From: JALOAT01 sp050179875
Lineage (GTDB): Bacteria; Pseudomonadota; Gammaproteobacteria; Thiohalomonadales; Thiohalomonadaceae
Reading direction: 5' to 3'
DNA: 31,619 nt
NCBI GenBank assembly: GCA_050179875.1
Contig: JBFXES010000016.1
Coordinates: 1-31,619, forward strand
The notes under the pieces: model-generated
Told to the model about the DNA's origin: nothing
Database searches by the model: none
The model's input: only the letters and a program-made list of their open reading frames with translations
Made by a program: the position numbers and the translations under genes
Shown here: in pieces, positions 1-7,805 of the stretch
How the letters are laid out: every line of letters begins with the position of its first letter
Numbering within the stretch: the first letter of the stretch is position 1

Positions 1-104
1 CGGATTTTCGTGGAAAACGCAAGACCTCCATGGAACAAGTAACTACAGATATGCTGTTATATCAACGATTTACTGGAATAACATGGACGTCACTGGAATA
101 TTTG
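1..104. other. AT-rich flank next to mnmE 3' end
   Basis: No gene is supported here. By hand count 41 of 104 bases are G or C (about 39%), far below the GC-rich genes that follow. The 9-mer ACTGGAATA occurs twice, at 72-80 and 92-100, in direct orientation 20 bp apart. The segment lies just beyond the mnmE stop codon. It may be ordinary intergenic DNA or the edge of an integrated element (see findings). Confidence 0.5.
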
Positions 105-1454
105 CTACTTTCCGATGCAGAAGCTGGAGAAGATCCGCCCGAGCAGGTCATCGCTGGTGACTTCGCCCGTGATCTCGCCCAAGGCCTGTTGCGCGAGGCG
201 CAACTCCTCGGCCAGGAGTTCGCCGGCACGCCAGTCGCGCAGAGACCGGGAGCCGCGCGTCAGGTGAGCGGCCACCCGATCGAGGGCGTCCAGATGACGG
301 CGGCGGGCCATGAACAGGCCCTCGGTGGAGTCGCGCCAACCCACGGTCTGCTTGAGGTGATCGCGCAGCAGGTCGAGACCGATGCCGCTGCGGGCGGACA
401 GGCGCAGCTCGGGACCGACCTCGCCGTCGCGGAGCGCAGGTGGATTGCCCGAGAGATCGATCTTGTTGCGCACCACCGTGACCGGGATGTGGGGCAGGCG
501 TTCGAGGATGGCGCGCTCCTCGGCCGCGATCCCTGTGGCATCGTCGACCACGAGCAGGATGCGATCGGCCTTTTCCAGCTCGCCCCAGGCGCGGCGGATG
601 CCCTCGCGCTCCACCCGGTCCTCGCTGTCGCGCAGCCCGGCGGTGTCCACCACGTGCAACGGCACGCCGTCGATGGCGATGTGCTCGCGCAGCACGTCGC
701 GCGTGGTGCCTGGGATCTCCGTGACAATGGCCGCTTCACGTCCCGCAAGGGCATTGAGCAGGCTGGACTTGCCCGCGTTGGGCCGGCCCGCGATGACCAC
801 GGTGATGCCCTCCCGCATGACCGTGCCCTGGCGCGCCGCCTCACGCACGGCCCCCACCTCGGCCAAGAGCCGTTCCACGCGCCCCGCCACGTCGCCCTCG
901 CCGAGGAAGTCGATGTCCTCGTCGCTGAAATCGATGGAGGCCTCCACGTAGGTGCGCAGTGCAGTGAACGTCTCCACCAGTTGGTGCACCCGTGACGAGA
1001 ACGCCCCTTGCAGGGAACGCAGCGCGAGCCGCGCCGCCTCCCGCGAACCGGCCTCGATGAGATCGGCCACGGCCTCGGCCTGGGCCAGGTCCAGCTTGCC
1101 GTTCAGAAAGGCCCGTTCGGAGAACTCGCCGGGGCGGGCCGCACGGGCACCGGCCGTGAGGACTGCATCCAGCAGCAGGTCCAGCACTACGGGTCCGCCA
1201 TGGCCCTGGAGCTCCAGCACGTCCTCGCCGGTGTAGGAGTGGGGATGGGAGAAAAAGAGCGCGATGCCCTGGTCGAGGACCCTGCCCTCGGCATCCCGGA
1301 ACGGCAGGTAGCAGGCATGGCGCGGCGGCGGGCAGTGCCCGAGCAGGCGCTCGGCGATTTCCCGTGCGGCGGGTCCGGAGACCCGCACGATACCCACCCC
1401 GCCGCGCCCGGGCGGGGTGGCGATGGCCGCGATGGTGTCGGCGGTGGGACTCAG
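105..1454 (-). CDS. mnmE: tRNA modification GTPase MnmE (TrmE/ThdF)
   Basis: With MnmG this GTPase installs the carboxymethylaminomethyl (or aminomethyl) group on U34 of certain tRNAs. The N-terminal folate-binding domain begins with DTIAAIATPPGRGGVGIVR. The G domain has GRPNAGKSS (about residues 223-231), DTAGLRD (from about 270) and NKID. The protein ends in the family-typical FCIGK, whose cysteine is conserved. No ATG lies near the homologous N-terminus. The family alignment (MSxxDTI) points to CTG at 1454-1452, giving 449 residues and a CTGA overlap with the yidC stop. A TTG at 1469 (454 residues) is the alternative. It is the last gene of the rpmH-rnpA-yidD-yidC-mnmE run. Function is secure; the start is not. 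Confidence 0.95.
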   Translation of the reverse strand: MSPTADTIAAIATPPGRGGVGIVRVSGPAAREIAERLLGHCPPPRHACYLPFRDAEGRVLDQGIALFFSHPHSYTGEDVLELQGHGGPVVLDLLLDAVLTAGARAARPGEFSERAFLNGKLDLAQAEAVADLIEAGSREAARLALRSLQGAFSSRVHQLVETFTALRTYVEASIDFSDEDIDFLGEGDVAGRVERLLAEVGAVREAARQGTVMREGITVVIAGRPNAGKSSLLNALAGREAAIVTEIPGTTRDVLREHIAIDGVPLHVVDTAGLRDSEDRVEREGIRRAWGELEKADRILLVVDDATGIAAEERAILERLPHIPVTVVRNKIDLSGNPPALRDGEVGPELRLSARSGIGLDLLRDHLKQTVGWRDSTEGLFMARRRHLDALDRVAAHLTRGSRSLRDWRAGELLAEELRLAQQALGEITGEVTSDDLLGRIFSSFCIGK

Positions 1455-3070
1455 GCCTTCACCACCCAACGCGTGATGTACCACTGTTGCAGGATGGACA
1501 GGGCGTTGTTCACCACCCAGTAGAGCACCAGACCCGCCGGGAAGAAGGCGAAGAAGAAGGTGAACACGATGGGCAGCACCAGCATCACCTTGGCCTGGAT
1601 GGGGTCCATGGGCGTGGGGTTCAGGCGGTGCTGGACCAGCATGGTGATGCCCATGAGGATGGGCAGCACGAAATACGGGTCCTTGGTGGACAGGTCGTTG
1701 ATCCACAGGATCCAGTCCGCCTGGCGCAGCTCCACGCTCTCCAGCAGCACCCAGTACAGGGCGATGAACACCGGGATCTGCACCAGGATGGGCAGACAGC
1801 CGCCCAGCGGGTTGATCTTCTCTTCCCGGTACAGCTTCATCATGGCCTCGTTGAGCTTCTGGCGATCGTCACCGTAGCGCTCCTTGAGGGCCACCAGGCG
1901 CGGCTGCACCTTGCGCATGTGCGCCATGGACTTGTAGCTGGTCTCGGACAGCTTGTAGAAGGCCAGCTTGATAAGGATGGTGAGAATGACGATGGACCAG
2001 CCCCAGTTACCCACCAGGCTGTGGATCTTCTCCAGCAACCAGAACAGCGGCTTGGCGATGACGGTCAACATGCCGTAGTCGACCGTGAGCTCCAGATTGG
2101 GCGCCACCTGGGACAGGGTCTCCTGGGTCTTCGGCCCCACGTACAGATGCGCGTTGAACTCGCCGGTGCTGCCGGCCGCCACGGACATGGCGGGTGTGAG
2201 CAGCCCGAGGATGTAACGGCTGTCGCCCGCGGCGCGGCTGTAGAACTGGTGCACCTTGTCCTGGGCCGGGATCCAGGCACCCAGGAAGTAATGCTGGATC
2301 ATGGCCGCCCAGCCGCCCGTCAGATCGCGCTGCAGGTTGGCATCGTCCATGTCGTCGAAATCGACCTTCTCGTACTTGGCCTCGGCGCCGGAGATCACGC
2401 CGCCCGTGTAGGTGTACATGAAGCGGTCGGTCTCCGTCGGGCGGGAGCGCAGCCACTGGTAATAGGCATGACCAGCCCAGTCGCTGCCCGTCGCGTTGTT
2501 CACGCGCTGGGTGACGGCCACTTCATAGGAACCACGGGAGAAGGTGTACACCTTCTCCACCGTGAGGCCTTCCGGCGAAGTCCAGCGCAGGGGCACCTCG
2601 AGACTGTCCTGGCCGGGCTGCAGCCGGAACTCGGCGGCGTCGGCCTGAAACTGGGAGTGGTGGGTGGGCGCCGGCGCGCCGCTGGCCGTGGCGGCAGCCA
2701 CCAGGCCGGACTGGGCGACGAACAGCTCGCGCTGGTCGTTCAGCAGGGTGACCGGGTTTTCCGGGTCTTCCACGGAAACCGGGAAATCGAGCAGGTCCAC
2801 GCGCCGCAGGTCGCCGCCATAGGTGTCGATTTCGGCGGTGAAGACGTCGGTCACCACGCGCACACGCTGACGGGAATCGAGTCCCGGACGCATGGGCGCC
2901 CCGGCAGGCGCTGCGGCCTCAGGACCGGCAGGTGCGGGCACATCCTCACCGGGGGCCTGGACGGTAGGCGCCGGGGTGGACTTGGGGCCGTAATCGTCCT
3001 GCCAGGCCTGCCAGAGCATGAGCAGGGTGAACGAAAGGGCAAAGAAAAGGATGATGCGCTGGAAATCCAT
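1451..3070 (-). CDS. yidC: membrane protein insertase YidC
   Basis: YidC inserts and folds inner-membrane proteins, alone or with SecYEG. The protein starts with a hydrophobic anchor (IILFFALSFTLLMLWQAW). A Pro/Ala-rich linker follows, then a large periplasmic beta-domain typical of proteobacterial YidC. The C-terminal insertase core contains LFWLLEKIHSLVGNWGWSI, a cytoplasmic hairpin (KVQPRLVALKERYGDDRQKLNEA), and the segments around GGCLPILVQIPVFIALYWVL and ALSILQQWYITRW. Its 539 residues match gammaproteobacterial homologues (about 540-560). The start is 5 nt downstream of the yidD stop. The stop overlaps the probable mnmE start. This is the standard gammaproteobacterial arrangement. Confidence 0.97.
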   Translation of the reverse strand: MDFQRIILFFALSFTLLMLWQAWQDDYGPKSTPAPTVQAPGEDVPAPAGPEAAAPAGAPMRPGLDSRQRVRVVTDVFTAEIDTYGGDLRRVDLLDFPVSVEDPENPVTLLNDQRELFVAQSGLVAAATASGAPAPTHHSQFQADAAEFRLQPGQDSLEVPLRWTSPEGLTVEKVYTFSRGSYEVAVTQRVNNATGSDWAGHAYYQWLRSRPTETDRFMYTYTGGVISGAEAKYEKVDFDDMDDANLQRDLTGGWAAMIQHYFLGAWIPAQDKVHQFYSRAAGDSRYILGLLTPAMSVAAGSTGEFNAHLYVGPKTQETLSQVAPNLELTVDYGMLTVIAKPLFWLLEKIHSLVGNWGWSIVILTILIKLAFYKLSETSYKSMAHMRKVQPRLVALKERYGDDRQKLNEAMMKLYREEKINPLGGCLPILVQIPVFIALYWVLLESVELRQADWILWINDLSTKDPYFVLPILMGITMLVQHRLNPTPMDPIQAKVMLVLPIVFTFFFAFFPAGLVLYWVVNNALSILQQWYITRWVVKA

Positions 3071-3075
3071 GGAGA

Positions 3076-3297
3076 TCAGTCTTTCTGCTCGGGGACCGGG
3101 TCATGACCGCCCGGGTGCCAGGGGTGGCAGCGGGAGAGCCGACGCAGGCCCATCCAGCCGCCGCGAAGGATACCATAGCGCGCCACCGCTTCTTGCGCGT
3201 AAGCGGAGCACGAGGGGGTAAAACGGCAGTGGGAGCCCAGATAGGGGCTCAGAAAGTAGCGATAGGCGCCAATCAGAGCGATGACGAGGCGGCGCAT
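3076..3297 (-). CDS. yidD: membrane protein insertion efficiency factor YidD
   Basis: This small membrane-associated protein assists YidC-dependent insertion. The start chosen at MRRLVIALIGAYRYFLSPYLG gives 73 residues. An in-frame ATG seven codons upstream would give 80. The family signature HCRFTPSCSAYAQEAV with paired cysteines is intact, followed by GGWMGLRRLSRCHPWHPGG, which is also typical. The gene overlaps the 3' end of rnpA by about 25 nt and ends 5 nt before yidC, so translation is probably coupled. Confidence 0.93.
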   Translation of the reverse strand: MRRLVIALIGAYRYFLSPYLGSHCRFTPSCSAYAQEAVARYGILRGGWMGLRRLSRCHPWHPGGHDPVPEQKD

Positions 3298-3653
3298 TTT
3301 CGGAGGTGTTGCCTCCACAAGGTAATCAGCGCGGCGCGGAAGCGGGCATTGTCCCAGTCTTCCAGACTGCCGCGGACCAGGAGCACCACGTCGCGGCCGC
3401 GGGCCTCGGCGACGTGGGTGCGGAACATCTCGCGGGCGAGACGCTTGAACCGGTTCCGATCCACGGCGCGGCGTACATACCGCTTGGATATTGCGAGCCC
3501 GAGCCGCCCTTGGGCCAGGCCATTGGGCATCGAGATCAGGACCAGGGGACCGGCGGCACTGCGGCAGCCGGTGGCGAAGACACGTCGGAAATCGGCGGGA
3601 CGCGTGATCCGGTGAAGGCGCGCGAATCGCGCGTTCGCCGGATCGGGCGTCAT
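3273..3653 (-). CDS. rnpA: ribonuclease P protein component
   Basis: RnpA is the protein subunit of RNase P, which with the catalytic RNA removes 5' leaders from tRNA precursors. The RNR signature is clear: KRYVRRAVDRNRFKRLARE around residues 58-76, within a basic 126-residue protein. The N-terminal ITRPADFRRVFATG segment also matches the family. It lies 20 nt downstream of rpmH and overlaps yidD at its end. The rnpB RNA gene is not in this window. Confidence 0.95.
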   Translation of the reverse strand: MTPDPANARFARLHRITRPADFRRVFATGCRSAAGPLVLISMPNGLAQGRLGLAISKRYVRRAVDRNRFKRLAREMFRTHVAEARGRDVVLLVRGSLEDWDNARFRAALITLWRQHLRKCAASSSL

Positions 3654-3673
3654 GCCGGGGTTGCTGGCCGGCG

Positions 3674-3808
3674 TTACACCGCCAACCGCGCGCGGCCCTT
3701 GGCGCGGCGGGACTTCAGTACCAGGCGACCGCCCTTGGTGGCCATGCGGGCACGGAAACCGTGGGTACGGGCACGCTTGATCTTGCTGGGTTGGAAAGTG
3801 CGCTTCAT
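3674..3808 (-). CDS. rpmH: 50S ribosomal protein L34
   Basis: A 44-residue, very basic ribosomal protein: MKRTFQPSKIKRARTHGFRARM at the start and ending KGRARLAV. This is essentially the canonical gammaproteobacterial L34 (44-46 residues). ATG lies at 3808-3806. A longer open frame extends upstream, but the MKRTFQPS start is fixed by family conservation. It is the first gene of the minus-strand operon and divergent from dnaA. Confidence 0.98.
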   Translation of the reverse strand: MKRTFQPSKIKRARTHGFRARMATKGGRLVLKSRRAKGRARLAV

Positions 3809-3866
3809 GTCAGACACCCGAACGTAAATTTGCGCCGCAGGCCAGCCGGCCCGCGAAAGGTCGGCA

Positions 3867-3895
3867 AAGATACCCGCCGACCGGGCGGCTGTCAA
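3867..3895 (-). promoter_or_regulatory. sigma70 promoter for rpmH operon
   Basis: On the minus strand, TTGACA (3895-3890) is separated by exactly 17 nt from TATCTT (3872-3867). This is a near-consensus sigma70 promoter. Its start point would fall about 50 nt upstream of the rpmH ATG. Seen directly in sequence; activity is inferred. Confidence 0.8.
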
Positions 3896-3975
3896 CGCAA
3901 AAACTGTGTCGTCAATCGCTTGGGTCCTCTGGAGCGCCGCCGCCGGCGTGAATGCCGGGCACGGTGTGTGCAACG

Positions 3976-3984
3976 TGTGGATAA
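3976..3984 (-). promoter_or_regulatory. DnaA box upstream of dnaA
   Basis: TGTGGATAA is the exact reverse complement of the consensus DnaA box TTATCCACA. It lies 57 nt before the dnaA start, just upstream of a weak -10-like TAGACT (4001-4006). DnaA bound here could repress its own promoter, as known in E. coli. The autoregulation is inferred. Confidence 0.8.
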
Positions 3985-4041
3985 CTTCGGGTCCGCGGGA
4001 TAGACTGCGCCCCTCGCGAATGATTGGATGAGGTGGTTCTG

Positions 4042-5397
4042 GTGACGCCTGCGGTTTGGAAAAAATGTCTTGAATGGCTGGAGCAGGACCTCCCCGCCCA
4101 GCACTTCAATACGTGGATTCGACCCTTGCAGGCGGAACAGGACGGCACGGTGCTGCGGCTGCTCGCGCCCAACAAGTTCGTCCTGGAATGGGTGAAGGAC
4201 AAATACGCCGCGCGTATCAAGGAGTTGCTTGCGCAATTCGAGGATGGGGAGGCCCTTGGCCTTGCCTTCGCGGTGGGCAGCCGCCGGCCCTCGCCCGCCC
4301 CCGTGGTGACCAGGAAGGACGCGCCCGCGCGGGTGGAAGAGGTTCGGGAGCCCGCACCTGCCCAGGCGCCGACCCGTCGCAGCAACCTGAATCCGGCCTT
4401 CCTGTTCAGCAACTTCGTGGAAGGCAAATCCAATCAGCTGGCCCGGGCGGCCTCCATGCAGGTCGGGGAAAACCCGGGCGGCGCCTACAACCCGCTGTTT
4501 CTGTATGGCGGCGTCGGCCTGGGCAAGACCCACCTCATGCACGCGGTCGGCAACCTCATACAGAGCCGCAAGCCCGGGGCCAACGTGGTGTACCTGCATT
4601 CGGAGCGCTTCGTGGCGGACATGGTGAAGGCGCTGCAGCACAACGCCATCAACGAGTTCAAGCGCTATTACCGCTCGGTGGATGCGCTGCTCATCGACGA
4701 CATCCAGTTCTTCGCCGGCAAGGAGCGATCCCAGGAAGAGTTTTTCCATACTTTCAATGCCTTGCTTGAAGTCCAGCAGCAGGTGATCCTCACCTGCGAC
4801 CGCTATCCAAAGGAAGTGAACGGCCTGGAGGAAAGGCTGAAGTCGCGCTTCGGCTGGGGTCTGACGGTGGCCATCGAGCCGCCGGATTTCGAAACCCGCG
4901 TGGCCATCCTCATGCAAAAGGCCGAACAGGCGCGGGTGGACCTGCCGGAGGACGTGGCCTTTCTCATCGCCAAGCGCATCCGCTCCAACATCCGCGAGCT
5001 GGAAGGGGCCTTGCGCCGCGTCATCGCCAATGCGCATTTCACGGCACGCCCGATCACCGTGGATTTCGCCAAGGAGGCCCTCAGCGACCTGCTCGCCCTG
5101 CAGGACAAGCTGGTGAGCGTGGAGAACATCCAGAAGACGGTGGCGGAGTACTATAAGATCCGCGTCGCGGACCTGCTGTCCAAGCGGCGTACGCGCTCCG
5201 TAGCCAGGCCCCGCCAGGTGGCCATGGCCCTGGCCAAGGAGCTGACCAGCCACAGCCTGCCCGAAATCGGTGACGCCTTCGGGGGACGCGACCACACCAC
5301 GGTGCTGCATGCCTGCCGCAAGGTGCGCGAGCTGAAGGAGACCGACTCGAGGGTGGCGGAAGACTTTGCAAACCTGTTGAGAACCCTGAGCACATGA
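4042..5397 (+). CDS. dnaA: chromosomal replication initiator DnaA
   Basis: DnaA binds DnaA boxes at oriC, melts the origin and loads the helicase. Domain I starts WKKCLEWLEQDLPAQHFNTWIRPLQ. A Pro/Ala-rich linker follows, then the AAA+ domain with Walker A GGVGLGKTH and Walker B LLIDDIQFF. The C-terminal helix-turn-helix carries the signature GGRDHTTVLHACRK. The start chosen is GTG at 4042, preceded by AGGTGG at 4031-4036. It aligns with the family start and gives 451 residues. An upstream TTG at 4024 would add six residues. Confidence 0.97.
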   Translation: MTPAVWKKCLEWLEQDLPAQHFNTWIRPLQAEQDGTVLRLLAPNKFVLEWVKDKYAARIKELLAQFEDGEALGLAFAVGSRRPSPAPVVTRKDAPARVEEVREPAPAQAPTRRSNLNPAFLFSNFVEGKSNQLARAASMQVGENPGGAYNPLFLYGGVGLGKTHLMHAVGNLIQSRKPGANVVYLHSERFVADMVKALQHNAINEFKRYYRSVDALLIDDIQFFAGKERSQEEFFHTFNALLEVQQQVILTCDRYPKEVNGLEERLKSRFGWGLTVAIEPPDFETRVAILMQKAEQARVDLPEDVAFLIAKRIRSNIRELEGALRRVIANAHFTARPITVDFAKEALSDLLALQDKLVSVENIQKTVAEYYKIRVADLLSKRRTRSVARPRQVAMALAKELTSHSLPEIGDAFGGRDHTTVLHACRKVRELKETDSRVAEDFANLLRTLST

Positions 5398-5605
5398 TCG
5401 GGGAAAAGCTGTGGATAAGTTGGCGACGGAAATGCCTGCACACCTTATCCACAGGTTAGACCGAGCTTCCTCAGGTGCTTTTGGCGCAAGAAAAAGCGTT
5501 TCAAATCATAGCGAAGATGATGTTATTCACAGGCGGTGGCCGGGCTTACAGTCACTACCAAAAAGATCATGAAATACCTTTAAAGAAATAACACGAGGCA
5601 ACCCG
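5398..5605 (+). other. putative chromosomal origin oriC
   Basis: This 208-bp gap between dnaA and dnaN holds three consensus DnaA boxes. They are TGTGGATAA at 5410-5418 (minus orientation), TTATCCACA at 5445-5453 and TTATTCACA at 5523-5531. An AT-rich stretch follows (about 5561-5595, including ATACCTTTAAAGAAATAAC) and could be the unwinding element. A GATC lies at 5565-5568. Position, boxes and AT-rich DNA together support oriC. GC-skew analysis of the whole chromosome would confirm it. A GAGG ribosome-binding site for dnaN lies just before 5600. Confidence 0.8.
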
Positions 5606-6706
5606 ATGAAGTTCCGAGTCAACAGGGAAACGCTCCTCAAGCCTCTCCAGGTGGCCGGAGGTGTAGTCGAACGTCGGCAAACACTGCCCATTCTGTCGAA
5701 TGTGCTGTTACGAGTGAGTGGGGACACACTTACTATGACTGGCACGGACCTAGAGGTTGAACTCACCGCCACGGCGCGTATCAGTGACGGGGAGGCGGGT
5801 GAGATCACCGTCCCCGCCCGCAAGCTGATCGACATCTGCCGGACCCTGCCCGAGGGCGCGGATATCGAGGTGAAGGTGGAGGACGGAAAGGCCCTGGTGC
5901 GTTCCGGCCGCAGCCGTTTCACCCTGGCGACGCTGCCTGCCAACGACTTTCCTGCCACGGACGGGGTCAGCGGCGGGTTCGAATTCACCCTGCGGCAGGA
6001 CCAGTTGAAGGAACTCATCGAGCGCACCCAGTTCTGCATGGCGAACCAGGACGTGCGGTATTACCTGAATGGCATGCTGCTGGAAGTGGACCGCGAAGTG
6101 GTCCGGGCCGTGGCCACCGACGGTCATCGCCTGGCCTACAGCCAGATTGGCGTGGATGTGGGCGTCTCGGTGAAGCACCAGGTGATCGTCCCGCGCAAGG
6201 GCGTGGGCGAGTTGGGACGGCTGCTGGGAGACAAGGAAGATCCGGTGGAAGTCCGTATGAACGGCAATCACATCCGTCTGAGTTTCGGGGGCATGGTGAT
6301 GACCTCCAAGCTCATCGACGGCCGGTTCCCCGACTATGAACGGGTCATCCCCCGCCAGAGCAGCCGTGAGGTCATTGCCGATCGGGAGATGCTGCGTCAG
6401 GCCCTGGCGCGCGCGGCCATTCTCTCCAATGAGAAGTACCGCGGTGTGCGCATCGAACTCAGCGACGGCCGTCTGCGGGCGCTGGTGAGCAACCCGGAGC
6501 AGGAGGAAGCCGAAGAAGAGGTCGAAGTGGAGTACCGCGGCGATGTCTTCGAGATCGGTTTCAATGTGGGCTACGTGCTGGAAGCGCTTAACGCCGTGCG
6601 GGAAGACAAGGTCAGAATAGGACTGACGGACGCCAACAGCAGCTGCCTGCTGCATGGGGTCGAAAACACGTCCACACGCTACGTCATCATGCCCATGCGG
6701 CTATGA
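5606..6706 (+). CDS. dnaN: DNA polymerase III beta sliding clamp
   Basis: The ring-shaped beta clamp tethers DNA polymerase III and other enzymes to DNA. The 366-residue protein matches the E. coli length. It begins MKFRVNRETLLKPLQVAGGV and contains LPILSNVLL, GTDLEVEL and ATDGHRLA. It ends with the family-conserved YVIMPMRL. It starts downstream of oriC and ends 3 nt before recF, in the usual dnaA-dnaN-recF order. Confidence 0.98.
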   Translation: MKFRVNRETLLKPLQVAGGVVERRQTLPILSNVLLRVSGDTLTMTGTDLEVELTATARISDGEAGEITVPARKLIDICRTLPEGADIEVKVEDGKALVRSGRSRFTLATLPANDFPATDGVSGGFEFTLRQDQLKELIERTQFCMANQDVRYYLNGMLLEVDREVVRAVATDGHRLAYSQIGVDVGVSVKHQVIVPRKGVGELGRLLGDKEDPVEVRMNGNHIRLSFGGMVMTSKLIDGRFPDYERVIPRQSSREVIADREMLRQALARAAILSNEKYRGVRIELSDGRLRALVSNPEQEEAEEEVEVEYRGDVFEIGFNVGYVLEALNAVREDKVRIGLTDANSSCLLHGVENTSTRYVIMPMRL

Positions 6707-6709
6707 AGT

Positions 6710-7780
6710 ATGGCTATCAACAGGCTGGAGGTCAGGGACTTCAGGAACCTGGCCTCGGTCACGCTCGACCCCGGCCCGCGCATCAACCACATCGAAGGCC
6801 CCAACGGCAGCGGCAAGACCAGTCTCCTGGAGGCGATCCATCTGGCCGGGGTGGGTCGCTCTTTCCTCACGCATCAAAAGCACGTCTTTATCCGCCAGGG
6901 TGCCAGTGATACCACGGTGTTCGTGATGCACGGCGACGGCGATTCCGTCGAGCGCATCGGCGTGCGCTGTGCTGCGGCCGGCGAAACCGAATTCCGGCGC
7001 AACGGCGAGAAGGTGGAGAGCCGCGCCGCACTGGCGCAGGGCATGCCGGTGGTGGTGGTAACGCCGGAAAGTCACAGTCTGGTGGAAGGAGGCCCCAAGG
7101 AGCGGCGGGGTTTCCTCGACTGGGGATTGTTCCACGTGGAACCAGGTTTCCTGGAGGCCTGGCGCCGGTATCAGCGCGCGCTGCGGCAGCGCAATGCGGC
7201 GTTGGCGCAGGGTGCGGCGGACGCGGACGCATGGCTGCCGTTCCTCATCGAGATGGGTGCATCCATTGATAGGGCCCGGCGCTCGCTGGTGGAGAGGCTG
7301 GGCGAAGAGCTCGGCGGCTCTCCCCTGCTCCCTTCCCTGCCGGGAGCGGTGCGACTGGACTACGACCAGGGCTGGGCCCGGGACCGCAGCCTGGCGGAGG
7401 CGCTCAGCCGCGACCGGGAGCGTGACCGAAGGGATGGTTACACCCACAGCGGGCCCCATCGTGCGGAGCTGCGGATCCGTTCGGGCGAGCACCTGGCGAC
7501 GGAGATCCTTTCCCGCGGCCAGGAGAAGCTGCTCGTGTGCGCCCTCTGGCTGGCGCAGTTGAAGCTGGTGCGGGAACAGGGGCGGCAACGTGCCGTGGTG
7601 TTGCTGGACGATCTGCCTGCGGAACTGGATGAACGCAATCGCGCCATCCTGCTGGATGCGCTGTACGGCCTCGAAGCCCAGGTGTTCGTGACCACCACCG
7701 ATCGGGCCCTTACCCCCTCCACCCTTCCGGACACGCGGTTGTTCCACGTGGAACAAGGCCGGTTTGCCACAGTGGTATAA
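6710..7780 (+). CDS. recF: DNA replication and repair protein RecF
   Basis: RecF is an SMC/ABC-type ATPase that with RecO and RecR loads RecA at gaps and stalled forks. Walker A is GPNGSGKTS (residues 30-38). The ABC signature is LSRGQEKLL and Walker B is VVLLDDLPAELD near the C-terminus. Its 356 residues match the family. The coding sequence also carries two parS-like palindromes, both encoding the tetrapeptide FHVE. It starts 3 nt after dnaN and ends 25 nt before gyrB. Confidence 0.96.
   Translation: MAINRLEVRDFRNLASVTLDPGPRINHIEGPNGSGKTSLLEAIHLAGVGRSFLTHQKHVFIRQGASDTTVFVMHGDGDSVERIGVRCAAAGETEFRRNGEKVESRAALAQGMPVVVVTPESHSLVEGGPKERRGFLDWGLFHVEPGFLEAWRRYQRALRQRNAALAQGAADADAWLPFLIEMGASIDRARRSLVERLGEELGGSPLLPSLPGAVRLDYDQGWARDRSLAEALSRDRERDRRDGYTHSGPHRAELRIRSGEHLATEILSRGQEKLLVCALWLAQLKLVREQGRQRAVVLLDDLPAELDERNRAILLDALYGLEAQVFVTTTDRALTPSTLPDTRLFHVEQGRFATVV
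7128..7143. promoter_or_regulatory. parS: parS-like centromere site 1
   Basis: TGTTCCACGTGGAACC differs at one terminal base from the 16-bp palindrome TGTTCCACGTGGAACA, the parS form known from Pseudomonas. ParB binding to such sites near oriC drives origin segregation. It lies inside recF. The site is seen; ParB binding is inferred. Confidence 0.85.
7740..7755. promoter_or_regulatory. parS: parS centromere site 2 (perfect palindrome)
   Basis: TGTTCCACGTGGAACA is a perfect 16-bp palindrome identical to the known gammaproteobacterial parS sequence. It lies near the 3' end of recF, 612 bp from the first copy and about 2.2 kb from oriC. Confidence 0.92.
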
Positions 7781-7805
7781 TGCCCGCTTCCACGCGGAGC
7801 CTGTC

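Noticed and set aside
1364..3106. 580-codon plus-strand frame opposite yidC
   Set aside because: Antisense shadow; His/Gln/Arg/Gly-rich and without any family motif.
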